From: Pseudoflavitalea sp. G-6-1-2
Lineage (GTDB): Bacteria; Bacteroidota; Bacteroidia; Chitinophagales; Chitinophagaceae
Assembly (NCBI RefSeq): GCF_012927185.1
Contig: NZ_JABBGB010000001.1
Location: forward strand, 2,046,001-2,110,000
Direction: 5' to 3'
Length of the DNA: 64,000 bases
Shown: positions 8,426 to 17,742 of the stretch, in pieces
Layout of the letters: every line of letters starts with the position of its first letter
How positions within the stretch are numbered: the stretch's first letter is position 1
Notes under the pieces: generated by a model
What the model saw: the letters and a program-made list of their open reading frames with translations, nothing else
Databases searched by the model: none
Told to the model about the DNA's origin: nothing
Program-made: the position numbers and the translations under genes

Positions 8426-11400
8426 TTAGAATTTAGCCTGGATACCAAAACTGAAAGTTCTTGGAATAGGCACAGCACCAAAATCTATTCCTCTGAGAAT
8501 GGTACTTTGTCCACCTGCATTTACTTCAGGATCATATCCCTTGTAATTATCCCATGAGTACAGGTTGCGTCCGCTGAGACTGAGGGTAACATCTTTGATA
8601 CCCTTAACAGTACCGAGGCGGTAGCTGATTGACACTTCACGGAGTTTAACAAAAGAGCCGTCATCCACTCTCCATTCTTCTACTGCATAAGATCCCTGTA
8701 CGAATCCACGAGGCAGTTTGCCCATTTGTTCATCCTGTGCAACGAGACCGCTTCCTACGCCCTGACGTGTACGCCAGTCTGCATTCCATACATCCACTCC
8801 CTGTACGGCATCGAGCTGAACACGGAGGCCGAATTTCTTATAGTTTACTTCGTTTACGAGAGTTCCTGTCCAGTCTGGATTAGGATCACCCACTACTTTG
8901 CGAAGGGTAGTTCCTGTAGGCAGTCCGGTAACAGGATCGGCAGGTCCCTGCGTATAAGAAAGAACGCCGTTTTGTGTACCTCTTGCGAGACCATTCACTC
9001 CGTTTGGATTTTTTGTGAGGTTACCATTATTATCTCTTGCGAAGAAAGTCCCGTAGAATACTCCGATTGGCTGGCCTTCAATAATGGCTACAGGTGTGCC
9101 TGAGTTGGTAGAGTAGAGAATGAGCGACTGGCCAATGCTCAGCGCTTTGTTTCTGTTGCGGTTGAAGATGGCCGTTACATCCCAGTTGAAATCTTTTTGT
9201 TTCACCGGTGTTGCGTTCAACACTACTTCAATACCCTTGTTCTCAAGTCTGCCAAGGTTATGTTGGTATTCGTTGTATCCTGTGGTAGGAGCTACCAGCT
9301 GAGTGATCAGGAGGTCACTCACTTTTTTGCTGTAGTAGTTCACCTGTAATCCCAGTCTGTTTTTCAGGAAGGCGAGGTCCATACCAATCTCAAGCTCGTT
9401 TTGACGCTCAGGTTTGATATCTCCATCAACGAGAATGCCTTTGGAACTCAGGGCCAGCCTGTTGTTGTAACTGTTGGTAGTGTAATTGTTGAAGCGTGCA
9501 AATGCTCCGATACCAGTGAGGTTACCAGATTGACCATAGGCTACGCGGAATTTAAGAAGATCCCACCAGGTGCCTACATTCAGTTTGTTCCAGTAATCAG
9601 TTTCGGAGATCACGTAGCTACCGCTGGCTTTCAGGTAAACCTGATTGCGTTCGTCTTTACCGAAAACAGAAGATCCATCCATGCGTACTGCACCAGTAAC
9701 AAACAATTGATTTTTGTAGCGGAAGTTCTGTTGGAGGTAAGCTCCGGAAACAGAGATCTCGCTTCTGTCGTCCGCAGATGGGAGAGGAGTGATCGCCGAT
9801 CTTACAACAGAAGCAAAAGGAGAGAGACCTTTACCCTGCGCCAGCAAGTAGTTGTTCTTCTCGTATTGCTGTGAAAAACCTAACTGAGTGGTAGAACCGA
9901 GGTTGTCGGAAATGTTGGCTGTGTATGTTGCATTCAATTCATGATTGATCTGGAAGAAATTGTTGGTGGCAGCGCTGGCGTAACCGTTCTCAATATCAGT
10001 ACCTCCAAAAAATGCAGTGTTAACATTGTAAGGATAAGGTGGAATGAAAGTAGTTCCATTCTGAGCATAGTTATCGATACCCATAGTGTAATCGATGGTC
10101 AGATTCTTAACCGGTTTCAGTTTCATTCCGAAGTTGGCCAGCACACGGCTGGTGGTCTGTTGCTGTTTAATGTCTTCAATAACGGTTACCGGGTTAACAC
10201 GTCCGCGCTCACCTACTGCCAAGAGATTGCCTGATGCATCCCTTTTCCAAATATCATGGATATTGCCAATGATGGTGATTGAGTTGATAGGAGAGTAGAA
10301 TACGTTCCCGTCGGGCTTCTCGTTCGATTTGCTGTTCACATAGTTCAGGCCCATGTTCACGCTGATCCACTTGTTAAGTGTCTGATCAACATTGGCTCTG
10401 AAGCTGAAGCGCTGGAAATCGGTGTTTTTGATAATTCCCTGATTGTAGAAGTAAGAACCGGAGAGGAAGTATTTTGTTTTATCGTTACCACCGCTCACGC
10501 TTACGTTATTATCGGTTCCGATACCGGTATGGAAAATATAATCCTGATAATCGTAACGGTTGGTCGGAAGAAGAATAGTAGAAAGAGTGTCAATGATTGT
10601 ACCTCCGGGAAGGGTTTTTCTTCCTGTGTTGATCACGTCTTGCGTAACATCAGGAATACCAAATCTTGTAGGAGACTGGTTCACCGGAAGTTTTTTACGA
10701 ACCTGGTTCATCATTACATTGGTAGAGAAGTTCACCTGAGGAGCCCCTGATTTACCACGTTTGGTGAAGATCTGAACCACACCTGCATTTGCACGTGAGC
10801 CATAGATGGCTGCTGCGGCAGCGCCGTTCAGTACTTCCACTCTTTCGATGTCGGCCGGGTTAATATCCACCATACGGCTCTGACCCAGAGATCCGGTGAA
10901 AGTACTTCCGTCGAAGTTGGCGGATGTGTTGGTTACGCGGTTGGTAGCGTTGTTTACAATTACGCCATCCACAATGTAAAGAGGATCAGAAGAAGATCCG
11001 ATGGAGCTGATACCACGCAACCTCACAGATAATCCACCCGCAGGGTCACCCGAATTCTGACTGATCTGGGCGCCCGCAGTTTTTCCCTGCAATGCTGCCA
11101 GTACGTTACCGGTAGCACCTTTGTTGAGATCATCTGCCTTAACAGTACTGATATAGTTACCCAACTGCTTACGGGTAGTACCGGCACTGGTACCAGTTAC
11201 AATCACCTCATCCATCCCCATCGCATCAGCGGAAAGGTCAACATCGAGTGTGTATTTGGTAGCTGATCCGATCTCGATAGTTTTTGTAGCGGCTTTGAAA
11301 CCGATACCTGAAAATTCAACTGTGTAAGTGCCGGGTTTCACATTGGCGGTTAGGGAGTAGGAACCGCTGGCATCTGTGGAACCTCCGTAGGTGGTATTTC

Positions 11401-11560
11401 TGATCTGCACAGAAATACCTGGCAAAGCCTCTTTTTTTGCATCTGTTACTTTACCGCTGATAGTGACCTGTGCACTTGCGAAGTAACCTGCAAAAATCAG
11501 GCATAGCAGAAACAGCGTTCTTTTTAGTCTGGTTCCTGCCTGCATCGTTAGATTGTCCAT
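8426..11560 (-). CDS. SusC/RagA-family TonB-linked outer-membrane protein
   Basis: TonB-dependent 22-strand barrel that works with the adjacent SusD-like lipoprotein. A signal peptide ends near FAGYFASAQ. A carboxypeptidase-regulatory-like beta-sandwich follows (ISGKVTDAKKEALPGISVQI, about 33-110), then the TonB-box-like DEVIVTGTSAG, the plug (AALQGKTAGAQISQNSGDP and SSDPLYIVDGVIVN) and a barrel that ends in aromatic FGIQAKF. Length 1044 residues is normal. Translation may start at 11560 or at the second Met at 11545; both keep the signal peptide. No STN domain, so it is not of the sigma/anti-sigma signalling type. The 11-bp tandem array lies 310 bp upstream of its start. Confidence 0.95.
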   Translation of the reverse strand: MDNLTMQAGTRLKRTLFLLCLIFAGYFASAQVTISGKVTDAKKEALPGISVQIRNTTYGGSTDASGSYSLTANVKPGTYTVEFSGIGFKAATKTIEIGSATKYTLDVDLSADAMGMDEVIVTGTSAGTTRKQLGNYISTVKADDLNKGATGNVLAALQGKTAGAQISQNSGDPAGGLSVRLRGISSIGSSSDPLYIVDGVIVNNATNRVTNTSANFDGSTFTGSLGQSRMVDINPADIERVEVLNGAAAAAIYGSRANAGVVQIFTKRGKSGAPQVNFSTNVMMNQVRKKLPVNQSPTRFGIPDVTQDVINTGRKTLPGGTIIDTLSTILLPTNRYDYQDYIFHTGIGTDNNVSVSGGNDKTKYFLSGSYFYNQGIIKNTDFQRFSFRANVDQTLNKWISVNMGLNYVNSKSNEKPDGNVFYSPINSITIIGNIHDIWKRDASGNLLAVGERGRVNPVTVIEDIKQQQTTSRVLANFGMKLKPVKNLTIDYTMGIDNYAQNGTTFIPPYPYNVNTAFFGGTDIENGYASAATNNFFQINHELNATYTANISDNLGSTTQLGFSQQYEKNNYLLAQGKGLSPFASVVRSAITPLPSADDRSEISVSGAYLQQNFRYKNQLFVTGAVRMDGSSVFGKDERNQVYLKASGSYVISETDYWNKLNVGTWWDLLKFRVAYGQSGNLTGIGAFARFNNYTTNSYNNRLALSSKGILVDGDIKPERQNELEIGMDLAFLKNRLGLQVNYYSKKVSDLLITQLVAPTTGYNEYQHNLGRLENKGIEVVLNATPVKQKDFNWDVTAIFNRNRNKALSIGQSLILYSTNSGTPVAIIEGQPIGVFYGTFFARDNNGNLTKNPNGVNGLARGTQNGVLSYTQGPADPVTGLPTGTTLRKVVGDPNPDWTGTLVNEVNYKKFGLRVQLDAVQGVDVWNADWRTRQGVGSGLVAQDEQMGKLPRGFVQGSYAVEEWRVDDGSFVKLREVSISYRLGTVKGIKDVTLSLSGRNLYSWDNYKGYDPEVNAGGQSTILRGIDFGAVPIPRTFSFGIQAKF

Positions 11561-11869
11561 AAAGCAGTTTTAAATTGTTGATGTTAAAGAATAGTACTGA
11601 TCCAATAGGGGGTAAGGCAATAATTAATGGTAAGGGGTGAGGATTAAAATGAAAGGGTACGGATTAAAAACTTGCAATTTCACGAGGTAAATTTGGAGAA
11701 AATAATTGAAATCCTGCAAAAAAACGCAAGAAATTTGTTTGTTTTTGCGGGTTTGTGCGGGCGGTGGTCGGGTAATTGCAGAAATGGGAATGTGGAGCCG
11801 CTGAAGTACGCAGGCTGGAAAACGGAAAAATGAGTCAAAAGTATCAGAATTTTCGAACCGGGGAGGGGG
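11561..11869. other. AT-rich upstream region of the susC-like gene, no gene seen
   Basis: About 300 bp between the susC-like start and the 11-bp repeat array. It is rich in A/T runs and should contain the promoter for the susC/susD operon (reading leftwards), but no full TTTG plus TAnnTTTG pair could be placed. Short open frames on both strands here are low-complexity extensions from the neighbouring repeat and are not believed to be genes. Confidence 0.5.
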
Positions 11870-12111
11870 CAGGACCACAGTCCCACCACGGACAGGCCTC
11901 GGAAGAGCCACGGCCGTACCACACACAGACCGCGGGTGAACCACGGATCAGCCATGGCCCCAACTCGGACAGACCGCGGAAAAACCACGGAGCAACCACG
12001 GCACCACCACGGACAGACCACGGGAAAACCACGGAACAACCACGGGTGGACCACGGAACAACCACGGGTGGACCACGGAATAACCACGGGTGGACCACGG
12101 AATAACCACGG
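11870..12111. repeat. 11-bp tandem repeat array, 22 units, consensus NNNNACCACGG
   Basis: Twenty-two directly adjacent 11-mers in strict register with no insertions. Each has a variable 4-base head and a conserved ACCACGG tail. Units on the left are more diverged (tails CCTCGG, CCGCGG, CCATGG, ACTCGG). Those on the right are nearly uniform and form a 22-bp higher-order unit in which AACAACCACGG or AATAACCACGG alternates with GTGGACCACGG. As 11 is not a multiple of 3 and the units contain few stop codons, several frames on both strands stay open and encode 11-residue peptide repeats. These look like by-products of the repeat rather than genes. The array lies between the terminator of the minus-strand gene ending at 12176 and the susC-like promoter region. 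Confidence 0.9.
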
Positions 12112-12129
12112 AAAAACAGCAAAAAAATA

Positions 12130-12151
12130 GCGCTACCGAAAACGGCAGCGC
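12130..12151 (-). terminator. Intrinsic terminator for the gene at 12176-12676
   Basis: Stem GCGCTACCG (12130-12138) with CGGCAGCGC (12143-12151), one mismatch, loop AAAA. On the minus strand it is followed by a T-run (A-run 12121-12127). It lies between the tandem-repeat array and the end of the minus-strand gene. Confidence 0.8.
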
Positions 12152-12175
12152 CTTGTTTTATAACCATTGTATTTG

Positions 12176-12676
12176 CTACTCACATAGTTGGATCACATCC
12201 GTACCATAAGTACTGAACCTGATCCGGTTTACTTTATTACCGGCTCCATAATAAAGTATCAGACATCCGTAACTGGTTTGCCAGGCATCCCATTTGGTTT
12301 CCTTCAGTTTGGGATTGCCAAGCGTACGAAACAGGCTGCCTCTTTTGCTTCCCATTACCGGGATGCTCAGTTTCCCCTTGAATGCCGGGCCTATATCCAC
12401 ATAATTCCGGCCGGTATAGAAATAAATGTCTTTGTCTTTATACGCAATCACTCCGCCACATTTTGAACTGCTGTTATCTTCTTCCTTACTGGTAAAACAG
12501 GGTAGCTTGCCGGCAATCTCCGAGGGGGTGCGATCTGGTTTTAGACCATTCACCTTCCCGTCGAGAATATCCACTTCTACTGCGGGGCATTTGGCGGTTA
12601 CTTTTAATTGGGCCTGAAGTTTAGGGGAAATGATAATGATACACAGCGTGATAATGCTGATCGATAAGGGTTTCAT
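12176..12676 (-). CDS. Secreted protein of unknown function
   Basis: A 166-residue protein with an N-terminal signal peptide (MKPLSISIITLCIIIISPKLQA). The mature part contains five Cys residues (AKCPAV, LPCFT, SKCGG, YGCL and the penultimate Cys of QLCE), a YKDKDIYFYTGRNYVDIGPAFKG segment and a GNPKLKETKWDAWQTSYGCL segment. The latter two have the look of a small beta-rich periplasmic or secreted domain. No family recognised. It is a single gene with its own terminator, divergent from the M1 peptidase gene across a 170-bp gap that should hold both promoters. Confidence 0.75.
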   Translation of the reverse strand: MKPLSISIITLCIIIISPKLQAQLKVTAKCPAVEVDILDGKVNGLKPDRTPSEIAGKLPCFTSKEEDNSSSKCGGVIAYKDKDIYFYTGRNYVDIGPAFKGKLSIPVMGSKRGSLFRTLGNPKLKETKWDAWQTSYGCLILYYGAGNKVNRIRFSTYGTDVIQLCE

Positions 12677-12846
12677 AGGTGAGCTTTGCTATTTCACAGC
12701 AAATTCAATGCTACATTTCATTCCAGCCAATAATTGATTTTATACGGGTATTCCTTCGACTCACGTAGTTTTTGACCGATGGTAAATGAAACTGTCTTGT
12801 TTCCTTTATCTTTAAACCTTTTCCTATCCAATAAAATCAAGGAGTT

Positions 12847-14802
12847 ATGAATTTAGTGACCAGATTATTTGCAGGAGCCGGCATGAGTTTACTCACGCTC
12901 GCCGCTGCTGCACAACAAACCTCGGTCTATGACCAGCACGAAACCTTCGCCCCCTTATTCTATCCTGCATTTGGCGATGAAGTGCGCGCAGCCGACGGTA
13001 CCCCCGGACCACGTTACTGGCAGAACAAAGCCGATTACAAAATCGAAGCCACGCTCGACGACGAAAAACACAACGTTGCCGGAAATGTGGTGATCACTTA
13101 CACCAATAACAGTCCCCAGCAGCTCAGCTTCGTTTGGCTGCAACTGGATCAGAATATCTACAGCCTCAAATCGCGCGGCATCGCCGCCACCGCTACTTCC
13201 GGCGGTCGCTGGGCCAACAGGGGCGCATTCGATGGCGGTTATGCCATCCAATCTGTTACCCTCATTCAGGATGGTAAAGAAACACCTGCTTCTTATACCG
13301 TTACCGATACAAGAATGCAGATCCGCCTTCCCAAAGAACTGAAATCAAAAAGCAATGTTCAGTTCAAAATCAACTACGCTTTCCCTATTCCCGAATATGG
13401 TACCGACCGTATGGGAAGACTGGAAACCAAGAACGGATGGATATACGAAATTGCACAGTGGTTCCCCCGCATGTGTGTGTACGATAATGTGAACGGATGG
13501 AATACCCTGCCTTACCTCGGACAAGGCGAGTTCTATCTGGAGTACGGAGACATCACTTACAATATCACTGCACCCGCCGGACAAATTGTGGTAGGTTCAG
13601 GCGAACTGCTCAACCCTAAAGAAGTGCTCACTGCAGAACAGCAGAAACGCTGGAACGAAGCTTCCAATAGCGACAAAACTGTTATGCTCCGCACTGCATC
13701 TGAAGTAACGGACGCGTCCAGCCGTCCTGCTGCGAAAATGCTCACGTGGAAATTCAAATGCACCAATACACGCGACGTGGCATGGGCTGCATCCAAATCT
13801 TTCATCTGGGATGCTGCAAAAATCAACCTGCCTGGCGGAAAGAAATCGCTCGCTATGAGCGTGTACCCTGCAGAAAGCGATGGCAAAAATGCATGGGGCC
13901 GTTCAACTGAATATGTAAAAGGTGCAATCGAATTCTATTCTAACTATCTCTATCCATACACTTACCCGATGGCCGTGAATGTGGCCGGTATTGTAGGTGG
14001 AATGGAATATCCCGGTATCGTATTCTGTTCTTCACGCGCGCAGAAGAATGGTCTCTGGGGCGTTACAAGCCATGAGTTTGGCCATAACTGGTTCCCCATG
14101 ATCGTGGGCAGCGACGAACGCCGCTTCCCATGGATGGACGAAGGTTTCAACACTTTCATCAACGGTCTTGCTGAAGCTTCTTTCAACAATGGCGAATACA
14201 ATGGCAACCGCCCGATGAGCCCTGAAATGCTTGCCGGCGCTTTCTTTGGAGATAAACAAGATCCGATCCTTACTGTTCCTGATGTAACACAACAAGGCAA
14301 CCTCGGCATCGTAGCTTACTACAAACCCGGCATGGGCCTGAAACTCCTGCGCGAAAACATTCTCGGACAAGAGCGTTTCGACTCTGCCTTCCGTTATTAT
14401 GTTCATCAGTGGGCGTTCAAACATCCTACTCCATACGACTTCTTCCATTGCATCGAGAATGCAGCCGGCGAAAACCTCGAATGGTTCTGGCGCGGATGGT
14501 TCATGAACAAATGGAAGATCGATCTCGCTGTGCAGGATGTTGCATACATTCAGAACGATGCTGCCAAAGGAAGCACCATCACTATTGCCACACTCGAAAA
14601 ACTGCCGATGCCGGTAACTATCGAGATCAAAGAAGCCAACGGAAAAGTAGGTCGTGTTAACCTGCCTGTTGAAGTTTGGCAGCACGGCGGTGTATGGAAA
14701 TTCAACTATGCATCTACCGATAAGATCACTTCAGTGGTACTGGACCCTGATAAGACCCTGCCTGATGTGAATACAAAGAACAATACCTGGACTGCTCAAT
14801 AA
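12847..14802 (+). CDS. M1-family zinc metallopeptidase (exported)
   Basis: Aminopeptidase-type gluzincin. The zinc site is complete: HEFGH with His409, Glu410 and His413, and the third ligand Glu432 in MDEGFNTF, which is the HEXXH-X18-E spacing of family M1. The N-terminal beta-sandwich domain (about 50-250) and the upstream substrate loop GGMEYPGIV (the GxMEN-like exopeptidase motif, here GGMEY) are present. A signal peptide ends near LAAAAQQ, so it acts in the periplasm or outside. At 651 residues it lacks the long C-terminal helical domain of aminopeptidase N, as is usual for Bacteroidota secreted members. The start has a purine-rich AAGGAG 3 bases upstream, rare in this window. Confidence 0.95.
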   Translation: MNLVTRLFAGAGMSLLTLAAAAQQTSVYDQHETFAPLFYPAFGDEVRAADGTPGPRYWQNKADYKIEATLDDEKHNVAGNVVITYTNNSPQQLSFVWLQLDQNIYSLKSRGIAATATSGGRWANRGAFDGGYAIQSVTLIQDGKETPASYTVTDTRMQIRLPKELKSKSNVQFKINYAFPIPEYGTDRMGRLETKNGWIYEIAQWFPRMCVYDNVNGWNTLPYLGQGEFYLEYGDITYNITAPAGQIVVGSGELLNPKEVLTAEQQKRWNEASNSDKTVMLRTASEVTDASSRPAAKMLTWKFKCTNTRDVAWAASKSFIWDAAKINLPGGKKSLAMSVYPAESDGKNAWGRSTEYVKGAIEFYSNYLYPYTYPMAVNVAGIVGGMEYPGIVFCSSRAQKNGLWGVTSHEFGHNWFPMIVGSDERRFPWMDEGFNTFINGLAEASFNNGEYNGNRPMSPEMLAGAFFGDKQDPILTVPDVTQQGNLGIVAYYKPGMGLKLLRENILGQERFDSAFRYYVHQWAFKHPTPYDFFHCIENAAGENLEWFWRGWFMNKWKIDLAVQDVAYIQNDAAKGSTITIATLEKLPMPVTIEIKEANGKVGRVNLPVEVWQHGGVWKFNYASTDKITSVVLDPDKTLPDVNTKNNTWTAQ

Positions 14803-14828
14803 CAGCAACCAGTTTTGATAAATCTCTG

Positions 14829-14854
14829 CCCGCACCAACTGGTGCGGGTTTTTT
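14829..14854 (+). terminator. Intrinsic terminator after the M1 peptidase gene
   Basis: Perfect stem CCCGCACC/GGTGCGGG (14829-14836 and 14841-14848), 4-nt loop, followed by TTTTTT. It ends the M1 peptidase transcript 27 bases after the stop codon. Confidence 0.88.
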
Positions 14855-14934
14855 ATTGCCGCAACAAAAAAGAAAAGAGTATCTCCGATGAAAGAGATAC
14901 CCTTTTGGGAGATGCTATAGAGGAATATTCTGGC

Positions 14935-15462
14935 CTAGTTTGGAAGATGATACAGATTTGAAATCTCTCTGTACGATTTGTCCGGCAACCCTGCAATGGC
15001 TTTACCTCCGGGTACGATCACATACCTGAAAGAGTGAGCGTTGGCAATAGTTGTCCAGTAATTATGATCGTTGGTGAACCGGATACGGAGATTACCGGGT
15101 GATGCATAAGCCGACCATACATCTTCCTGCTGTCCTCCGGAAATATAATTGACAGAGATGGGAAGTTGGCTTACCTGATTATCCGGCCATATTGAAGGAT
15201 TATATCCAGAGAGTCTTCCGAATGTAAGTACAACGCCACTATCAAGAATTCGTTGTGTAATTTCCGGAGCCGCTTTGTTGTATTTGAATCCCCAGACTCC
15301 AAATACAGTGTCTTTGATGTATTTGTCCGGAGTGAACCATGCAGAGTAAATAACGTTGGCTGTGCCGGGAGGTCCATCAGGGCCGGTATCGCCTTTTTTA
15401 CAACTGAACACAGCGAGAGAAAGAATGATGCATAATAAAAGAGGAGTGGCACAAAATTTCAT
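14935..15462 (-). CDS. Lipoprotein with a short collagen-like GPDGPPG segment
   Basis: A 175-residue predicted lipoprotein. The signal peptide ends in AVFSC with Cys21, followed at once by KKGDTGPDGPPGTAN, a short collagen-like Gly-X-Y stretch. Such a stretch often follows the lipidated Cys in Bacteroidota lipoproteins. The remaining 140 residues are unassigned beta-rich sequence, including VIYSAWFTPDKY and the C-terminal FRYVIVPGGKAIAG. Probably anchored in the outer membrane. Its function is unknown. The gene is monocistronic as far as can be seen. Confidence 0.8.
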   Translation of the reverse strand: MKFCATPLLLCIILSLAVFSCKKGDTGPDGPPGTANVIYSAWFTPDKYIKDTVFGVWGFKYNKAAPEITQRILDSGVVLTFGRLSGYNPSIWPDNQVSQLPISVNYISGGQQEDVWSAYASPGNLRIRFTNDHNYWTTIANAHSFRYVIVPGGKAIAGLPDKSYREISNLYHLPN

Positions 15463-15572
15463 ACAGTTTCATTTTGGTTCGGAGCTTTCCGAAACCAAAT
15501 TTGCACCAATCGTACCGGCTGTTTTCATCCATTTATCAATTCACAGCAATGGATGAGCAGCTGGCGGATATA

Positions 15573-15887
15573 TTACTTTTTTTCTTCCTGTGCAGGACGA
15601 AGGATCTTGCTGTCCACATAAAAAGTGCCGAAAGGGATGATGCTCGCCAGCAGCAATTTGCCGGTAGTGGCGAAACCCCATTTCTTTTCACTCGCAATGC
15701 TGATAGTGAGGTACACGAACATAACGAAGAGTACACCGTGAATTGGCCCAAGCACTTTGCTGATGATCGGCATGTCTGCCCAGTATTTCGCTGGTACTGC
15801 AATGAAGAGTAACAACAAATAAGAAATGCCTTCGAGTAAGCCGGTCAGTCTCAGCCTGCCGATGCCGGAATTCAGATTAGATGCCAT
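15573..15887 (-). CDS. DUF3817 family integral membrane protein
   Basis: A 104-residue protein with three hydrophobic segments and the signature of DUF3817 (also found at the N-terminus of some transporters): GRLRLTGLLEGISYLLLLFIAVPAKY, then the conserved GPIHGVLFVMFVYLT, and a final segment with KLLLASIIPFGTFYVDSK. The start at 15887 (MASNLNSGIGR) matches the normal family N-terminus. It probably sits in the inner membrane; function is unknown for the family. Upstream lies a 300-bp divergent intergenic stretch shared with the IPT-NHL lipoprotein gene. Confidence 0.88.
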   Translation of the reverse strand: MASNLNSGIGRLRLTGLLEGISYLLLLFIAVPAKYWADMPIISKVLGPIHGVLFVMFVYLTISIASEKKWGFATTGKLLLASIIPFGTFYVDSKILRPAQEEKK

Positions 15888-16187
15888 ATTCTACGGATTG
15901 ATGTATGAACCAATAAGGATGCCGCATATGCTGCAAGCATCCCGAACTGCCGCGAAATTAGGCCAATTCACCTGTTTAAACCATTTACAGCAAAGCTTTC
16001 ATGATTAACGGCGCACAATTATGGATGCCTTAACAAATCTTACCTGAACTAAACGATATTTCTGCGATCCGGCAGCCGATGCTACTGTTCCGGCATAATG
16101 TTGCTGCAACTGAACCGTATTCACTGTTTCGCTCTGCCACGACAGTCTACATTTGATGGTCATAGCGCAAACCATACAAGCATAGAC
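15888..16187. other. Divergent intergenic region, no gene seen
   Basis: 300 bp between the divergent DUF3817 gene and the first IPT-NHL lipoprotein gene; both promoters should be here. Only a weak 6-bp hairpin GGATGC/GCATCC (15917-15942) was noticed. No RNA gene or conserved promoter pair could be supported. Confidence 0.4.
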
Positions 16188-17531
16188 ATGAAGCAGTTAC
16201 TTATCCCCGTTAGTTTATTCGGATTGCTCTGTTGCAGCAAGCCAGGCGGCAGCGATCCCGCACAAAATCCCGGCCCCAATCCGAACCCCGATCCCGGTAC
16301 TCCGACAGCAGAAATTTTCATCACCGGCATTAGTCCTAACAGTGCAGAGTTTGTGCCGGTCACTATCGAAGGAACCGGCTTCAGTACCACCGCTGCCAGC
16401 AATGTTGTTCGGATAGGAGGCATACCGGCTACTGTAACCAAAGCCACTGATAAGCAATTGGAAATTACATTGCCCGCGAATCTCAATGCAGGTGATCATG
16501 ATGTGAGTGTAACGGTGAATGCAAAAACTGTTACCAGAACAAAAGGCTTTCACCTCATCGGGTGGATCGTAAGCAATTTTGCAGGTACCGGTGATTTCGG
16601 AAGTGCCAATGGCCCCGGTAATCTGGCATCATTCAGAATACCTTCGGGCATTGCCATCGATAATGCCGGTAACTTCATTGTGCCCGACAGAAATATGATC
16701 CGAAAGATCACACCACTCGGAGAAGTGAGTACCATCGCAGGCGCCGATGCATCAGGACATAATGATGCGAATGGAACCAATGCCAGATTCGCAGTGGTTA
16801 CAAGCGCTGTACTCGATGCGAACAACAATATCTATGTAGCCGATCAGCTCAATCACTGCATCAGAAAAATAACTCCTGCAGGCGATGTAACAACTGTGGC
16901 CGGTGATCATAACAAAATGGGCAATGATGATGGCTTTGGAGAAAAAGCCACTTTTAGTCTGCCCTATGGCGTTACCATCAATGCGGCAGGCACGCATTTG
17001 TTTGTAGGCGATCAGTCGAATCATATCATCAGAAAGATAGATCTCGCTACGCGCGAAGTAACTACTGTTGCAGGCAATGGAACTTCGACCAGAAAAGATG
17101 GTGTTGGCCTTGCTGCCGGCATTCCTTCACCCGGCAATCTTGTATTCGACCGGCATGGCAATCTTTTCATCACCGAAAAAGGCGGAGGAAAAGTGAGGAA
17201 GATGGATGTTGCCGGAAACGTTACAACCGTTGGCGGACCAAGTGCACAGCAGGATGTAGTGATTGCACCTACTCATATCGCCATCGACAAAGACGATAAT
17301 CTGTTTGTTACATTCAGCGGAATGGCGCTGGTAAAAAAATATTCCCCTGCAGGAGCTGAATCAACTTTTGCAGGCGCTTTCACGGGGCCTGATCTCGACG
17401 ATGGACCGGTTAACGTTGTACAATTCAGACGCCCCGAAGGCATTGCCATCAAATACGATGCACAGGGCAACACCATTTATTATGTGGTAGACTCACAGAG
17501 AAAAAAGATAAAGATGATCAAAAAGCAATAG
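16188..17531 (+). CDS. IPT/TIG and NHL-repeat lipoprotein (copy 1)
   Basis: A 447-residue surface or periplasmic lipoprotein. The ATG at 16188 is chosen because it begins MKQLLIPVSLFGLLCC, a signal peptide with a lipobox; the open frame before it is not protein-like. A Pro/Asn-rich linker (DPAQNPGPNPNPDPG) leads to one IPT/TIG immunoglobulin-like domain (about 35-120, ISPNSAEFVPVTIEGTGF). The rest is a beta-propeller of NHL-type repeats, each with a G(I/V)AID..GN..V.D....RKI core. It is clearly paralogous to the next gene, and shares its architecture with the larger lipoprotein at 34224. Such proteins are thought to bind carbohydrate or protein partners; the ligand is unknown. Confidence 0.88.
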   Translation: MKQLLIPVSLFGLLCCSKPGGSDPAQNPGPNPNPDPGTPTAEIFITGISPNSAEFVPVTIEGTGFSTTAASNVVRIGGIPATVTKATDKQLEITLPANLNAGDHDVSVTVNAKTVTRTKGFHLIGWIVSNFAGTGDFGSANGPGNLASFRIPSGIAIDNAGNFIVPDRNMIRKITPLGEVSTIAGADASGHNDANGTNARFAVVTSAVLDANNNIYVADQLNHCIRKITPAGDVTTVAGDHNKMGNDDGFGEKATFSLPYGVTINAAGTHLFVGDQSNHIIRKIDLATREVTTVAGNGTSTRKDGVGLAAGIPSPGNLVFDRHGNLFITEKGGGKVRKMDVAGNVTTVGGPSAQQDVVIAPTHIAIDKDDNLFVTFSGMALVKKYSPAGAESTFAGAFTGPDLDDGPVNVVQFRRPEGIAIKYDAQGNTIYYVVDSQRKKIKMIKKQ

Positions 17532-17570
17532 GGTAGCGAATTGCAGCCCTCATTGGTAATAATGATGCAA

Positions 17571-17606
17571 CAGCCCGGCCTGGTTTCTTCGGAAATGGCC
17601 GGGCTG
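17571..17606 (+). terminator. Hairpin between the two IPT-NHL genes
   Basis: Perfect 10-bp stem CAGCCCGGCC/GGCCGGGCTG (17571-17580 and 17597-17606) with a 16-nt loop. The T-run after it is weak, so it is a probable but not certain terminator for the first IPT-NHL gene. Confidence 0.6.
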
Positions 17607-17742
17607 TTCAGTGATGTTTTTCTGCATCCCGATGCGCTCTTCAATTGCTCCGGATCGACTATTCAGCAGTTGGTTCACGGTTTCCGTTTTTTGCCGCCAC
17701 AAACTATGTTGTTTAATTGTCTTTGTGCATATAACCTTTCGT

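Noticed and set aside
11870-12111. CRISPR array
   Set aside because: Unit is 11 bp with no spacers of 25-40 bp and no cas genes nearby.
11624-12167. Several open frames on both strands through the tandem-repeat array
   Set aside because: The 11-bp unit lacks stops in most frames, so long open frames arise automatically; the products are low-complexity 11-residue repeats without start signals or normal composition.
14032-14685. 217-codon open frame on the minus strand
   Set aside because: Antisense to the M1 peptidase active-site region.
15888-16187. Small RNA or tRNA in the divergent intergenic region
   Set aside because: Only a 6-bp hairpin without T-run is present; no cloverleaf or conserved RNA pattern seen.
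17571-17606. Insertion-sequence terminal repeat
   Set aside because: The inverted repeat is a single hairpin with no transposase gene or target duplication around it; a terminator is simpler.
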